Position numbers and translations under genes: made by a program. The notes under the pieces are model-generated. The model ran no database searches and was not told where the DNA came from. It was given only the letters and a program-made list of their open reading frames with translations. From an uncultured Porphyromonadaceae bacterium (lineage in GTDB: Bacteria > Bacteroidota > Bacteroidia > Bacteroidales > Porphyromonadaceae), in assembly GCA_947253625.1 (NCBI GenBank), contig CAMYAB010000006.1, positions 1 through 64,000 on the forward strand: DNA of 64,000 nt. Direction: 5' to 3'. This document shows positions 35,031-43,654 of the stretch, one piece after another (the stretch's first letter is position 1; every line of letters begins with the position of its first letter).

Positions 35031-37043
35031 ATGAACAAACTAGCTCTAAATATACTCCTACTCTTTTCACTCATCCTCGTCTCCTGCGACGGCCCCACGC
35101 CAAGCGGAGACAGTCGTCTCTTGGACTTTTCGCTCAAGACGAAAGACGGGGCGACCTACGTAGGCACCATCACACACGGTGAGGTAGTCCGACTGCAGAT
35201 CCCCCTATCCGTTGATCTCACCGACGCCACCCCAAGCTATCGCCTCAGCCAAAATGCCAAGATCATACCCCTGCCGGAGCAGACCAAAGACTGGACAGTA
35301 GACCAAGTCTTTGCCGTCAAGAGCAGCGGTACGGCCAAACGCTCCTACATCGTGCATGTCGAAAGGACCTCAGCAGAATCGGTGCCACAAGGCTCGATCT
35401 ACCTATACACGGACGAGGATCTAGCCCAATTCATCAAGAGTGGAGCCACCGATATTGCCGGCAACCTAGTCATCGGTGCGCCAACAGGGACAGACTCCAT
35501 AGGCGACCTCTCCGCACTCACTCGACTACAGCATGTGGCCTACGACATCATCGTCAACCCCACCTACAAGGGCAAAGACCTACAGGGCCTACGCAATATC
35601 GAGAGTGCCGGAGCCATACACATCAAGGCATGCCCCCACTTGGAGAAAGTCAGGCTCAATTCGCTCAAGACGGTCTACCGGGACCTAGTCATCGAGGCGC
35701 CCAAGGTCAACCTAGTCAGCATCCCCGGGCTGGTCTGCCTGTCCGGCAAGCTCGACCTCTCAAAAACCGCCGTCAGCTCGCTAGCCTTTCCCAAGCTGGA
35801 GAGTCTCGGCTCACTGACCCACACAAGCAGTGAGAACCTCGGTGTCATCAGTATGGCAAATCTGGGGCTCATCACCGGCGACCTCAGTCTGTCCAACCTC
35901 AAAAACCTACACCGAGTGGATCTCCCCAAGCTCCGCGAAATCTCCGGCAAGCTAACCGTCAACTCCACCGCCAGCCTCACCTCCCTCAGCCTGCCTCACC
36001 TCGAGCGACTCAGAGCACTTGAGGTGAAGAATGTCTCGCTGAAAGACCTGGCACTGCCACAAGTCCGGACCATGGAGACACTCAACATCATCAACGGCCC
36101 GGAGCTGGCACACCTCAACCTCAGCCAACTGACTGAGGTGCAAAAAGACCTAGAGCTCACCTCACTCGGAGTGCGCTCCCTCGAGCAAGTCGCCACGAAA
36201 AAGCTAGGAGGCAAGCTCACGCTCAAGCAACTCACCTCGCTCGAGAGCATCAAAGCATTCCTCGCTCGGCTGGAGGGCGTCAAGGCAATAGAGCTCAACC
36301 AGTTTCAAGGCCAAGAAGCACTCGACTTTAGTCGCGCACAGTCTCTCGAGAAGTTCGTATTCTCCACCTGCCCCAAGATCACTTCACTGACCTTCCCGGC
36401 CGAGCTGCAAGAGGTAAAGATTTCATCCGATGTCAACCTAGATCAGCCGACACTGCCCAAGATCCTAGGGCTCAAAAAAGTAAAGGGCACCCTCGAGCTC
36501 ACGGGACTCTGCCCCAAAGACAAGACACCCACCTACGGTATCGAATCCCTAGAAGAGGTGGGTTTTCTGAGACTTGAGACCGCCAACATCACCTGCCTCT
36601 CCTTCCCGCACCTCCGACGCATCACCGACGAGGGGCTGGACTTCAACTACATCAACTCCCTCTACGCCAACGGCAGCAAAAGAGCCGACCTCCTACCACC
36701 GGCCACGCTGGACTTCCCGGAGCTTGTCGAGACCACATCCCTGGGGTTCAGCTCCCACATCATCGAGACACTTCGCATGCCCAAGCTCAAAAAGGTAGGG
36801 GAGATAAAATTTGCCTGCTATTACCCCGTCAATAAAAACAGCCAGCTCAAGGACCTATCAAGCCTCTCAGCACTCGAGGAGGTCAACAGTGTCTCTATCA
36901 CCAACCTCACCGCCCTGGCCGACTACTCTTTCCTCAAAAGAGCAGTCCAAAACGGTTCGCTCACCTCATTCGACACCGACAACAACCTCTACAACCCCAC
37001 TCTATCGGACCTGAAAGCCGGTCACTTTAGCCCCAACAACTAA
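35031..37043 (+). CDS. Leucine-rich-repeat surface lipoprotein 1
   Basis: A 670-residue lipoprotein with lipobox LVSCDG (Cys about 19). An N-terminal DUF5018-like Ig module (LLDFSLKTKDGATYVG...VFAVKSSGTAKRSYIVHV) is followed from about residue 130 by a long solenoid of irregular leucine-rich or receptor-L-type repeats with a period of about 22 residues (for example LTRLQHVAYDIIVNP, LPKLREISGKLTVN, LPHLERLRALEVKN). The C-terminus ends YNPTLSDLKAGHFSPNN. It is paralogous to the next gene, with the same domain order and tail. The gene begins 12 bp after the PKD gene. Function is unknown; adhesion or ligand capture at the cell surface is plausible. Confidence 0.7.
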   Translation: MNKLALNILLLFSLILVSCDGPTPSGDSRLLDFSLKTKDGATYVGTITHGEVVRLQIPLSVDLTDATPSYRLSQNAKIIPLPEQTKDWTVDQVFAVKSSGTAKRSYIVHVERTSAESVPQGSIYLYTDEDLAQFIKSGATDIAGNLVIGAPTGTDSIGDLSALTRLQHVAYDIIVNPTYKGKDLQGLRNIESAGAIHIKACPHLEKVRLNSLKTVYRDLVIEAPKVNLVSIPGLVCLSGKLDLSKTAVSSLAFPKLESLGSLTHTSSENLGVISMANLGLITGDLSLSNLKNLHRVDLPKLREISGKLTVNSTASLTSLSLPHLERLRALEVKNVSLKDLALPQVRTMETLNIINGPELAHLNLSQLTEVQKDLELTSLGVRSLEQVATKKLGGKLTLKQLTSLESIKAFLARLEGVKAIELNQFQGQEALDFSRAQSLEKFVFSTCPKITSLTFPAELQEVKISSDVNLDQPTLPKILGLKKVKGTLELTGLCPKDKTPTYGIESLEEVGFLRLETANITCLSFPHLRRITDEGLDFNYINSLYANGSKRADLLPPATLDFPELVETTSLGFSSHIIETLRMPKLKKVGEIKFACYYPVNKNSQLKDLSSLSALEEVNSVSITNLTALADYSFLKRAVQNGSLTSFDTDNNLYNPTLSDLKAGHFSPNN

Positions 37044-37052
37044 GCCAAAACC

Positions 37053-39098
37053 ATGATTACAAAAAAACTATACACCTACACCACCCTGCTCCTCGCACTC
37101 CAGGCACTTCTTGTCGCCTGCACACCAAGCGAGACACCTCAGAGTGGAGACAACTACATTGTTGACTTTGCACTCACCCTAGACGATGGACGAGCATTCC
37201 CGGCCGAGATTACAGGCGACCGAGTCGTCGTACCTATGCCACGCAACCTCATCCACCAGAGTGCCACAGCCGACTACACACTCAGCCCCTACGCCACCAT
37301 CACCCCCGACCCCAAATCAATCACCGACTGGAGCAAAGAGACGGAGTACGTATTTGCCGTCCGCACCTGTGGCCAAGAGCCCCGCAAGTACCACATCACC
37401 CTACGCCCCATCGACGTGACAGCCTCACAGCACAGCACCTCACCCGACGAGGTGGCCTACACCGCACAGCTCCTCACCGACCAAGATGTCGCTCGGCTGG
37501 GACAGACCGGGATCAACCGACTGATCGGAGACCTCGTCATTGGAGCCGAGAGTGGAGAGACGACAGTCACCGACCTCACACCGCTACAGGAGCTCAAGGA
37601 GGTCCGCTTTCGCCTCGTCATCAACCCCACCTACACCGGAGACCTCAGCGAGCTAAAGAACCTGGAGAGGATTGGAGAGCTGGTCATCAACGGCACCCCG
37701 CCCAACATCAAGGCCCTCACACTCTCCAAGCTACAAGCCCTGACGATCGGACTGAGTGTCAGCGAAAAAAACAAAAGCCTCGAGTCCATCGACCTACCTC
37801 AGGTCACCGAGATCGGAAAGCTGTACAGCAAAAGCCGCACACTCCGCACCCTCTCAGCCCCCAAGGTGAAAACCATCGGGAGTGCCGACCTCGAGAGCGA
37901 TGCACTCGAGACCATCTCCCTCGACGACCTCACGGTCATCAGAGGCGACTTCGCCGTCCGAGGTCGCAGCCGGTCACCACTGACCTCCCTCACGATCAAC
38001 CAACTGCAGGCCTGCGAGGGCAGCCTAAAGATCATCGACCTGCCCAAGCTCGGCACGCTAGCCCTCTCCAAGCTCACCACTGCAGGAGAGATTGAGCTAA
38101 ACAGCACACAACTCCTCAAGGATATAGACCTAAAAAGCCTGGCAAGTACCAAAGGAAATGTCAACCTCAGCTTCTCTCGCTACCAGGACACCAACCAACA
38201 GCTCACCCGACTGGAGCTCCCCGCACTCAAGAGCATCGGCAAAGGCCTCAAAATCAAAGGAGGAGACAACCTCACACACATCATCCTCTCCTCCCTCACC
38301 ACAGCAGGAGATGTAAGCCTCGAGGGGCTACCCCGACTCGCCGAGATCGCATGGTCCGACCACGCCACACTGAGCAAGCTCACATTTGACGAAGTCAGCC
38401 TCAGCGGCACACAAGACCTCTCAGCTCTGGACTGCCCCAGCATCACCCTGGAAAAATCCTGGAAAAACCTCGACAAGCTCATCCTACCCACGACCGTCAA
38501 GCAACTCATCTTCTCCGAAAACTACTCCAACGGCCAACAAGGTGACATCCCGGAGATCAGCGGACCGGCTGAGATCGAGACCCTCATACTCGAGCGCATC
38601 CAGACCGAACGGCTGGCCGTCCCCGGCACCTTCAAAGCCGTCACCAAAAAACTCACCCTCGGGGGCGACAACATCCGCACCATTGTAGCCGACAACCTAG
38701 AGACAATCGGAGAACTCTCCATCACCAACAACGTCGATGCCCTACAGACGATCACGATGCCCAAGCTAAAAAAGGCAGAAACAATCAACATCGAGGCCCT
38801 CGCCCTCTCCGCCACCGACTTTCCGGCACTGGAGACAGTCGGCCAACTCAGTCTCTACGGGAGCTGGAGAAGCAACAACGTACTGACCAACCTCAACGGA
38901 TTCCGGAACCTCAGCTCACTCCGAACCATACAGATCCGCGACTTCAAAAAGCTGACCGACTACTCCGGACTAAAGCGAGCCGTAGAGCAAGGAGGCATTC
39001 CGAAAAAAGCCTGGACCTCCCGAACCGTCTCCGGCAACAGCTACAACCCCACACTCGATGACCTCAAGGCAGGTCGATACACACCCGCCACACGGTAG
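37053..39098 (+). CDS. Leucine-rich-repeat surface lipoprotein 2 (paralogue)
   Basis: A 681-residue lipoprotein with lipobox LVACTPS. It repeats the architecture of the gene before it: a DUF5018-like module (IVDFALTLDDGRAFPAEI...YVFAVRTCGQEPRKYHI), then a leucine-rich or receptor-L-like solenoid, and the tail YNPTLDDLKAGRYTPATR. Shared landmarks such as LTRLQHVAYDIIVNPTYKG against LKEVRFRLVINPTYTG show an old tandem duplication with strong divergence. It begins 9 bp after its paralogue and ends the five-gene operon before a terminator. Function unknown. Confidence 0.7.
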   Translation: MITKKLYTYTTLLLALQALLVACTPSETPQSGDNYIVDFALTLDDGRAFPAEITGDRVVVPMPRNLIHQSATADYTLSPYATITPDPKSITDWSKETEYVFAVRTCGQEPRKYHITLRPIDVTASQHSTSPDEVAYTAQLLTDQDVARLGQTGINRLIGDLVIGAESGETTVTDLTPLQELKEVRFRLVINPTYTGDLSELKNLERIGELVINGTPPNIKALTLSKLQALTIGLSVSEKNKSLESIDLPQVTEIGKLYSKSRTLRTLSAPKVKTIGSADLESDALETISLDDLTVIRGDFAVRGRSRSPLTSLTINQLQACEGSLKIIDLPKLGTLALSKLTTAGEIELNSTQLLKDIDLKSLASTKGNVNLSFSRYQDTNQQLTRLELPALKSIGKGLKIKGGDNLTHIILSSLTTAGDVSLEGLPRLAEIAWSDHATLSKLTFDEVSLSGTQDLSALDCPSITLEKSWKNLDKLILPTTVKQLIFSENYSNGQQGDIPEISGPAEIETLILERIQTERLAVPGTFKAVTKKLTLGGDNIRTIVADNLETIGELSITNNVDALQTITMPKLKKAETINIEALALSATDFPALETVGQLSLYGSWRSNNVLTNLNGFRNLSSLRTIQIRDFKKLTDYSGLKRAVEQGGIPKKAWTSRTVSGNSYNPTLDDLKAGRYTPATR

Positions 39099-39131
39099 TA
39101 CCACGGCTCACCAAGCCACACCCCAAAGCGA

Positions 39132-39177
39132 GAGAGGGGAAAGAGACGAATCCATCGCCTCTTTCCCCTCTCCCTTT
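39132..39177 (+). terminator. Terminator of the BtuB/BtuG-like operon
   Basis: GAGAGGGGAAAGAG (39132-39145) pairs with CTCTTTCCCCTCTC (39159-39172), followed by CCTTTATC. It lies 34 bp after the last gene. The T run is short. Confidence 0.7.
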
Positions 39178-39270
39178 ATCCGAGGTCCGTCACCACATTG
39201 ATTCTTCATCTCCCCCAAGAGAAAGAAAAGCAAAGCCACCAAAAAGTCAACCCCCAGGCCGGAAAACTCA

Positions 39271-39350
39271 AAATCACTATGTGATTTATTCAAATCACTG
39301 TGTGGTTTATTCAAATCACTAAGTGATTTCTAGAAATCACACAGTGATTT
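39271..39350. promoter_or_regulatory. Four phased 17-bp palindromes upstream of the capsule operon
   Basis: Four dyads of the form AAATCACnnnGTGATTT lie at 39271-39287, 39292-39308, 39313-39329 and 39334-39350. Each is separated by exactly 4 bp (ATTC, ATTC, CTAG), giving a 21-bp period, two helical turns. The second has one mismatch (GTGGTTT). They end 178 bp before the predicted -33 element of the capsule operon. The even phasing and dyad symmetry suggest cooperative binding of a dimeric regulator. The rest of 39351-39527 shows no gene. Confidence 0.7.
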
Positions 39351-39527
39351 TATCTTTTTCATAGGACAAGCGTATCTTTTTCTCCGACCCTGCCGAGTTT
39401 TTCTCCCAGAAAAAAGACTTTCCCTCCGCCCGACAAAGCAAAAGACACTATTCGCACCCAAAAAACCTTCCGCCTTTTTCGGACAACCTCCCGAAAACCT
39501 CAAAAAAGACCGGGGAGAGGTGGAGTT

Positions 39528-39559
39528 TTTGAGGAGGGGAAGAAAAAATGCTACCTTTG
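39528..39559 (+). promoter_or_regulatory. Promoter of the capsule/exopolysaccharide operon
   Basis: TTTG (39528-39531), 20 nt, TACCTTTG (39552-39559) match the Bacteroidetes consensus. Predicted start near 39566, about 50 nt before the chosen wza-like start codon. Confidence 0.72.
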
Positions 39560-39614
39560 TGCGATCAATGAATTGAAGATCCGATACATCCTCCACAAAT
39601 ACAAAACACTCCCA

Positions 39615-40430
39615 ATGAGCCTAGGACTAAAACATCGAGTACTGACAGTGGTGACAATGGTGTTGGCCATGGTCATTAGCACCTCCTGCAACACCTCTCG
39701 GCGTATTGTTTATGTACAAGATCTGAAAGACGGCACCGACCTGGTGGCCAAGCTCCCACACACCATCAAGGTCAAGCCGGGAGACAAAATCTCCATCATC
39801 GTCAAGAGCAAAGATGCCAAGCTCTCCGAGCTCTTCAACCTCTCTGCCACCAACTACCGAGTGGGCTACGGAGAGGGGTATTCGTCCGGAGCACAGGGTG
39901 TTTCGGTCTACTCGATCACAAACGAGGGGACCATCGACTTCCCGGTACTCGGCAGCATCAGTGTGGCCGGCAAGAGTCGTGAGGAGATCGCCACGCTGAT
40001 CAAGACCAGACTGACCTCGGCCAACCTGGTCAACGACCCGGTGGTGACAGTGGAGTTTCACAACCTCAGCTTTTCCGTCCTCGGAGAGGTCAACAAGCCC
40101 GGGCAGTACTACATCGACCGTGATCGGATCAGTATCTTGGACGCACTCAGCAGAGCCGGCGACCTGACCATCTACGGACAACGCAAGGGAGTACTCGTTT
40201 TGCGCCAAGAGGGCGACCGGATGACCTCCCACAGGGTGGATCTGACCTCAGCAGAGGACCTCTATGCCTCTCCGGTCTTTTTCCTCCGACAAAACGACAT
40301 CGTCTACATACTCCCCAACGACAACCGAGCTCGACAGTCCACAGTCAACGGCAACACCTTTCTCACCGGATCCTTCTGGATGTCCGTCGCCTCACTCCTC
40401 ACCACGATCGTGGTCCTAATCAGGAAGTAA
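39615..40430 (+). CDS. wza: Polysaccharide export outer-membrane lipoprotein (Wza-like)
   Basis: A 271-residue outer-membrane export protein that forms the channel for capsule or exopolysaccharide. The signal peptide has lipobox STSCNT (Cys25). The Poly_export domain follows (VKPGDKISIIVKS, GTIDFPVLGSISVAGKSREE) and then an SLBB-like segment (FSVLGEVNKPGQYYI). A C-terminal membrane segment (SFWMSVASLLTTIVVLI) is typical of the family. A TTG start at 39573 is open, but the predicted transcript begins only 7 nt earlier, so ATG 39615 is preferred. The wzc-like gene follows after 3 bp. Confidence 0.88.
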   Translation: MSLGLKHRVLTVVTMVLAMVISTSCNTSRRIVYVQDLKDGTDLVAKLPHTIKVKPGDKISIIVKSKDAKLSELFNLSATNYRVGYGEGYSSGAQGVSVYSITNEGTIDFPVLGSISVAGKSREEIATLIKTRLTSANLVNDPVVTVEFHNLSFSVLGEVNKPGQYYIDRDRISILDALSRAGDLTIYGQRKGVLVLRQEGDRMTSHRVDLTSAEDLYASPVFFLRQNDIVYILPNDNRARQSTVNGNTFLTGSFWMSVASLLTTIVVLIRK

Positions 40431-40433
40431 ACA

Positions 40434-42851
40434 ATGGAAGAAAACAGACACTACACAGGCCCAGCCATACCCGCAGAGACTCCAGACGACGAGTCGATCG
40501 ACCTAAGGTCCTACCTAGAGCTATTCATCAGTCGGTGGCCCCTCCTTTTGGCCTCCATGGTCGTGGCACTCGCCGTGGCACAGCTCTACCTCCTCTGCAC
40601 CCCCAAGGAGTATGTCCGCACAGCGACGCTGCTGATCAAGGAGGACTCCAAGTCCCAGACCATCAGCGGAGATGTCTCCAACCTCTTTTCCGGCATGGGT
40701 ATGGGCCTCGGACAATCCAATGTCCACAACGAAGTCAAGACCCTCTGCACGCCATCACATATATATGAGGTCGTCAAGCGACTCCGCCTGGATGTCGACT
40801 ACCGAGTGCCGAGCACCTTTTATGACCCCATCATCTATGGCAACGAGCTACCGGTACACCTCCTCTTTCACGACCTACAGCCGGAGGAGAATGCCAAGCT
40901 CACGCTGAACATACGAGATGACCACACGGTCGTCCTGTCACGCTTTGAGAGTAGCCTGCGCGGCCGCCTCCCCAAGGAGGAGCTGGTCGCCAACCTCAAC
41001 GACACCATCCGGACCCCACTGGGAAGAATCACCATCAGTGGCACCAACACTCTACCGGACTTTCTCAAGCACGGAGATCGGACCATCTACATCACCCGCA
41101 CCAACCTCTACTCCACGGCAGACCACGTCCTCCAAAACCTCACCACCGCACTCAGTGACCAAAAGGCAACACTCATCGACATCAGGTACCAAGACGAGTG
41201 CACCGAGAGAGCCGTCGACGTGATCAACACCCTCATAGAGGTCTACAAGGAAGCCTGGCTCAAAGACAAAAATGAGGCCATCATAGCCACCTCCGACTTC
41301 ATCTCCGCACGACTGGCCACGCTGGAGAAAGAACTGGGCGGGGTGGACGAAAGAATATCCGGCTTCAAGAGCAAGCACCGCATGCCCAATATAGAGCAGG
41401 CCTCCACCCTCTACCTCCAGCAGGCCAAAGAGACCGACAACCGACTACTCATGCTCAGCACCCAAAAGAGCATGGCGGAGTACATACGCGCCCACCTCAC
41501 GGAGGCAGTCGGAGACAACCGACTCATACCGGCCAATACCGGCATCGAAAGCAAGGGGATCGAGTCACAGATAGAAGAGTACAACAAGATACAGCTCCAG
41601 CGCAACTCTCTCGTAGCCAACTCCGGTGAGCAAAATCCACTCGTCGAAGACTGCGACAAGACTCTGGCCCAGCTCCGCAAAGCCATCCTCACCTCCGTGG
41701 ACAACCTGCTGGTCAACCTGTCGACCGAGATCAGTAGCCTGCAAAACGAGCGACAACAGACCAACAGCCGCCTAGCCTCCAGCCCGGACCAAGCCATGCA
41801 CCTCCAGGCCATTGGCCGCGAGCAGGCTGTCAAGGAGGCTCTCTACATCTACCTCCTCCAAAAACGCGAGGAAAACGAGCTCTCCAGAGCCTTCACCGCC
41901 TACAACATCCGCATAATATCCCCCCCCGCAGGTGGACTAAAACCGGTGGCACCCAAAAACGCAGTGACACTGCTCGCTGCACTCCTACTGGGCCTCATAC
42001 TACCCATGTCGTTACTCATACTCAAGGAGATGGCCAATAACACGGTACGAGGCCGAAAAGACCTGGAAGGGTTCACTCTGCCCTTCCTCGGCGAGATTCC
42101 CAGTCTGGAGAAGAAAAAGAAAAGAGGCTTCTTTTGGAAGAAAAAGCCGGAGCGAAACGACAAAGTACTCATCGTACAAGCCGGCAAGCGAGACGCCGTC
42201 AACGAAGCATTCAGAGTGGTACGCACCAACCTCCAGTTTGTCTCCAATACCGGCCAGGATACCAACGTGATCCTATTCACCTCCTACAACGTCAACAGTG
42301 GCAAGACCTTCATCGCCATGAACCTTGCGACCAGCTTTGCCCTCAAGGGCGAGCGCGTCCTCCTAATCGACGGAGACCTCCGCAAGGGGAGCCTCTCCGA
42401 GTACATATCGGCTCCTCGCCCTGGCTGGAGCGACTACCTGGGGGGCAAGGTAGACGACCTAGAGTCAATCATCTACCCCACCGGGATCTACGAGGGGCTG
42501 GATATGATCCCCGCCGGGACACCACCCCCAAACCCCGCAGAGCTCCTCACGGGTGACCGTCTGCCACAGACCATCGACAGCTTGAGGGGCAAGTACGACT
42601 ACATCTTTGTCGACTGCCCGCCCGTCGAGATGATCGCAGACACACAGATCATCGCACGCCATGTGGACCGCACCATCTTCGTCGTACGCGCCGGACTACT
42701 GGAGAGAAGTATGCTGGGCGAGCTCCAAAAGCTCTATGACCGCAAAGCCCTCAAAAACCTCGCCGTCCTGCTCAACGACACCGAGTATGCAACTGGATCC
42801 TATGGCAAACGCTACGGATATGGCTATGGATATGGCTATGGTAATGACTAA
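40434..42851 (+). CDS. wzc: Polysaccharide co-polymerase/tyrosine autokinase (Wzc-like)
   Basis: An 805-residue inner-membrane protein that controls polysaccharide chain length and export. It has an N-terminal membrane segment (about 35-55), a large periplasmic coiled-coil region with a Wzz-like start, and a second membrane segment (about 510-530). The cytosolic BY-kinase domain has Walker A near residue 620 (NVNSGKTFIA) and Walker A' LLIDGDLRKG. The Tyr-rich tail (YGYGYGYGYG) is the expected autophosphorylation cluster. The PHP-type phosphatase two positions downstream in the pathway would dephosphorylate it. Short 3-bp gap from wza. Confidence 0.92.
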   Translation: MEENRHYTGPAIPAETPDDESIDLRSYLELFISRWPLLLASMVVALAVAQLYLLCTPKEYVRTATLLIKEDSKSQTISGDVSNLFSGMGMGLGQSNVHNEVKTLCTPSHIYEVVKRLRLDVDYRVPSTFYDPIIYGNELPVHLLFHDLQPEENAKLTLNIRDDHTVVLSRFESSLRGRLPKEELVANLNDTIRTPLGRITISGTNTLPDFLKHGDRTIYITRTNLYSTADHVLQNLTTALSDQKATLIDIRYQDECTERAVDVINTLIEVYKEAWLKDKNEAIIATSDFISARLATLEKELGGVDERISGFKSKHRMPNIEQASTLYLQQAKETDNRLLMLSTQKSMAEYIRAHLTEAVGDNRLIPANTGIESKGIESQIEEYNKIQLQRNSLVANSGEQNPLVEDCDKTLAQLRKAILTSVDNLLVNLSTEISSLQNERQQTNSRLASSPDQAMHLQAIGREQAVKEALYIYLLQKREENELSRAFTAYNIRIISPPAGGLKPVAPKNAVTLLAALLLGLILPMSLLILKEMANNTVRGRKDLEGFTLPFLGEIPSLEKKKKRGFFWKKKPERNDKVLIVQAGKRDAVNEAFRVVRTNLQFVSNTGQDTNVILFTSYNVNSGKTFIAMNLATSFALKGERVLLIDGDLRKGSLSEYISAPRPGWSDYLGGKVDDLESIIYPTGIYEGLDMIPAGTPPPNPAELLTGDRLPQTIDSLRGKYDYIFVDCPPVEMIADTQIIARHVDRTIFVVRAGLLERSMLGELQKLYDRKALKNLAVLLNDTEYATGSYGKRYGYGYGYGYGND

Positions 42852-42900
42852 AGACAGCCTGTACACCAATACAAGGCAAGCAAAAAGATAGCACGACAAT

Positions 42901-43569
42901 ATGTGGCCTTTTCGTAAGCGACAAACCCTGGAGGAAAGGGGGACCTTCCGTGACTACACCGACTGGCACTGCCACTTATTGCCGGGCGTGGACGATGGTG
43001 TGCGCACCCTCTCCGAGAGCCTAAAGATACTGGCCGAATACGAGAGACTGGGGATACGGTGCGTATGGCTCACTCCGCACATCATGGAGGACATCCCCAA
43101 CACCACCTACCACCTGCGTGAGCGATTTGAGCTACTCCAAACCGCCTACACCGGGCCCATCGAGCTCCACTTGGCGGCAGAGAACATGCTAGACTCCCTC
43201 TTTGAGGAACGACTGCAAAAGGACGACCTCCTACCCATAGGACCGGACGGCAACCATCTGCTCGTGGAGACCTCCTATGTACGCCCACCAATGGAGCTAC
43301 ACCGACTCTTGCACCGCATCATGTCTGCCGGATACTTCCCCATACTCGCACATCCCGAGCGGTATGTCTACATGGACATGAACGACTACCGAGAGCTCAA
43401 GGAGATGGGGATCAAGCTACAGAGAAACCTCTTTTCCGAACTGGGAATCTATGGATCTTTGGCAAGAAAGAAAAGCAAACAGATCGCCAAAGCCAACCTC
43501 TACGACTTGTCGGGCACCGACCTGCACAACTACCGCACGCTACAGTACGTCCTCGAAAAACGTATCTAG
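42901..43569 (+). CDS. PHP-family tyrosine phosphatase (CpsB/YwqE-like)
   Basis: A 222-residue cytosolic metallo-phosphatase of the PHP group that reverses autophosphorylation of Wzc/CpsD-type kinases. The metal-binding motif DWHCHLLPGVDDG lies near residues 21-33, and AHPERY and SGTDLH supply later ligands. The gene lies 49 bp after the kinase gene, the usual partner arrangement. A chain-length control circuit (kinase plus phosphatase) is therefore complete here. Confidence 0.88.
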   Translation: MWPFRKRQTLEERGTFRDYTDWHCHLLPGVDDGVRTLSESLKILAEYERLGIRCVWLTPHIMEDIPNTTYHLRERFELLQTAYTGPIELHLAAENMLDSLFEERLQKDDLLPIGPDGNHLLVETSYVRPPMELHRLLHRIMSAGYFPILAHPERYVYMDMNDYRELKEMGIKLQRNLFSELGIYGSLARKKSKQIAKANLYDLSGTDLHNYRTLQYVLEKRI

Positions 43570-43654
43570 GCCAAAAGTACCACAGCCCTTTTTTCAGAGG
43601 GGAGAGACCACAAAGGGTACAAACGGATGATGAAAAAGCAATAAAGCCCAAACC

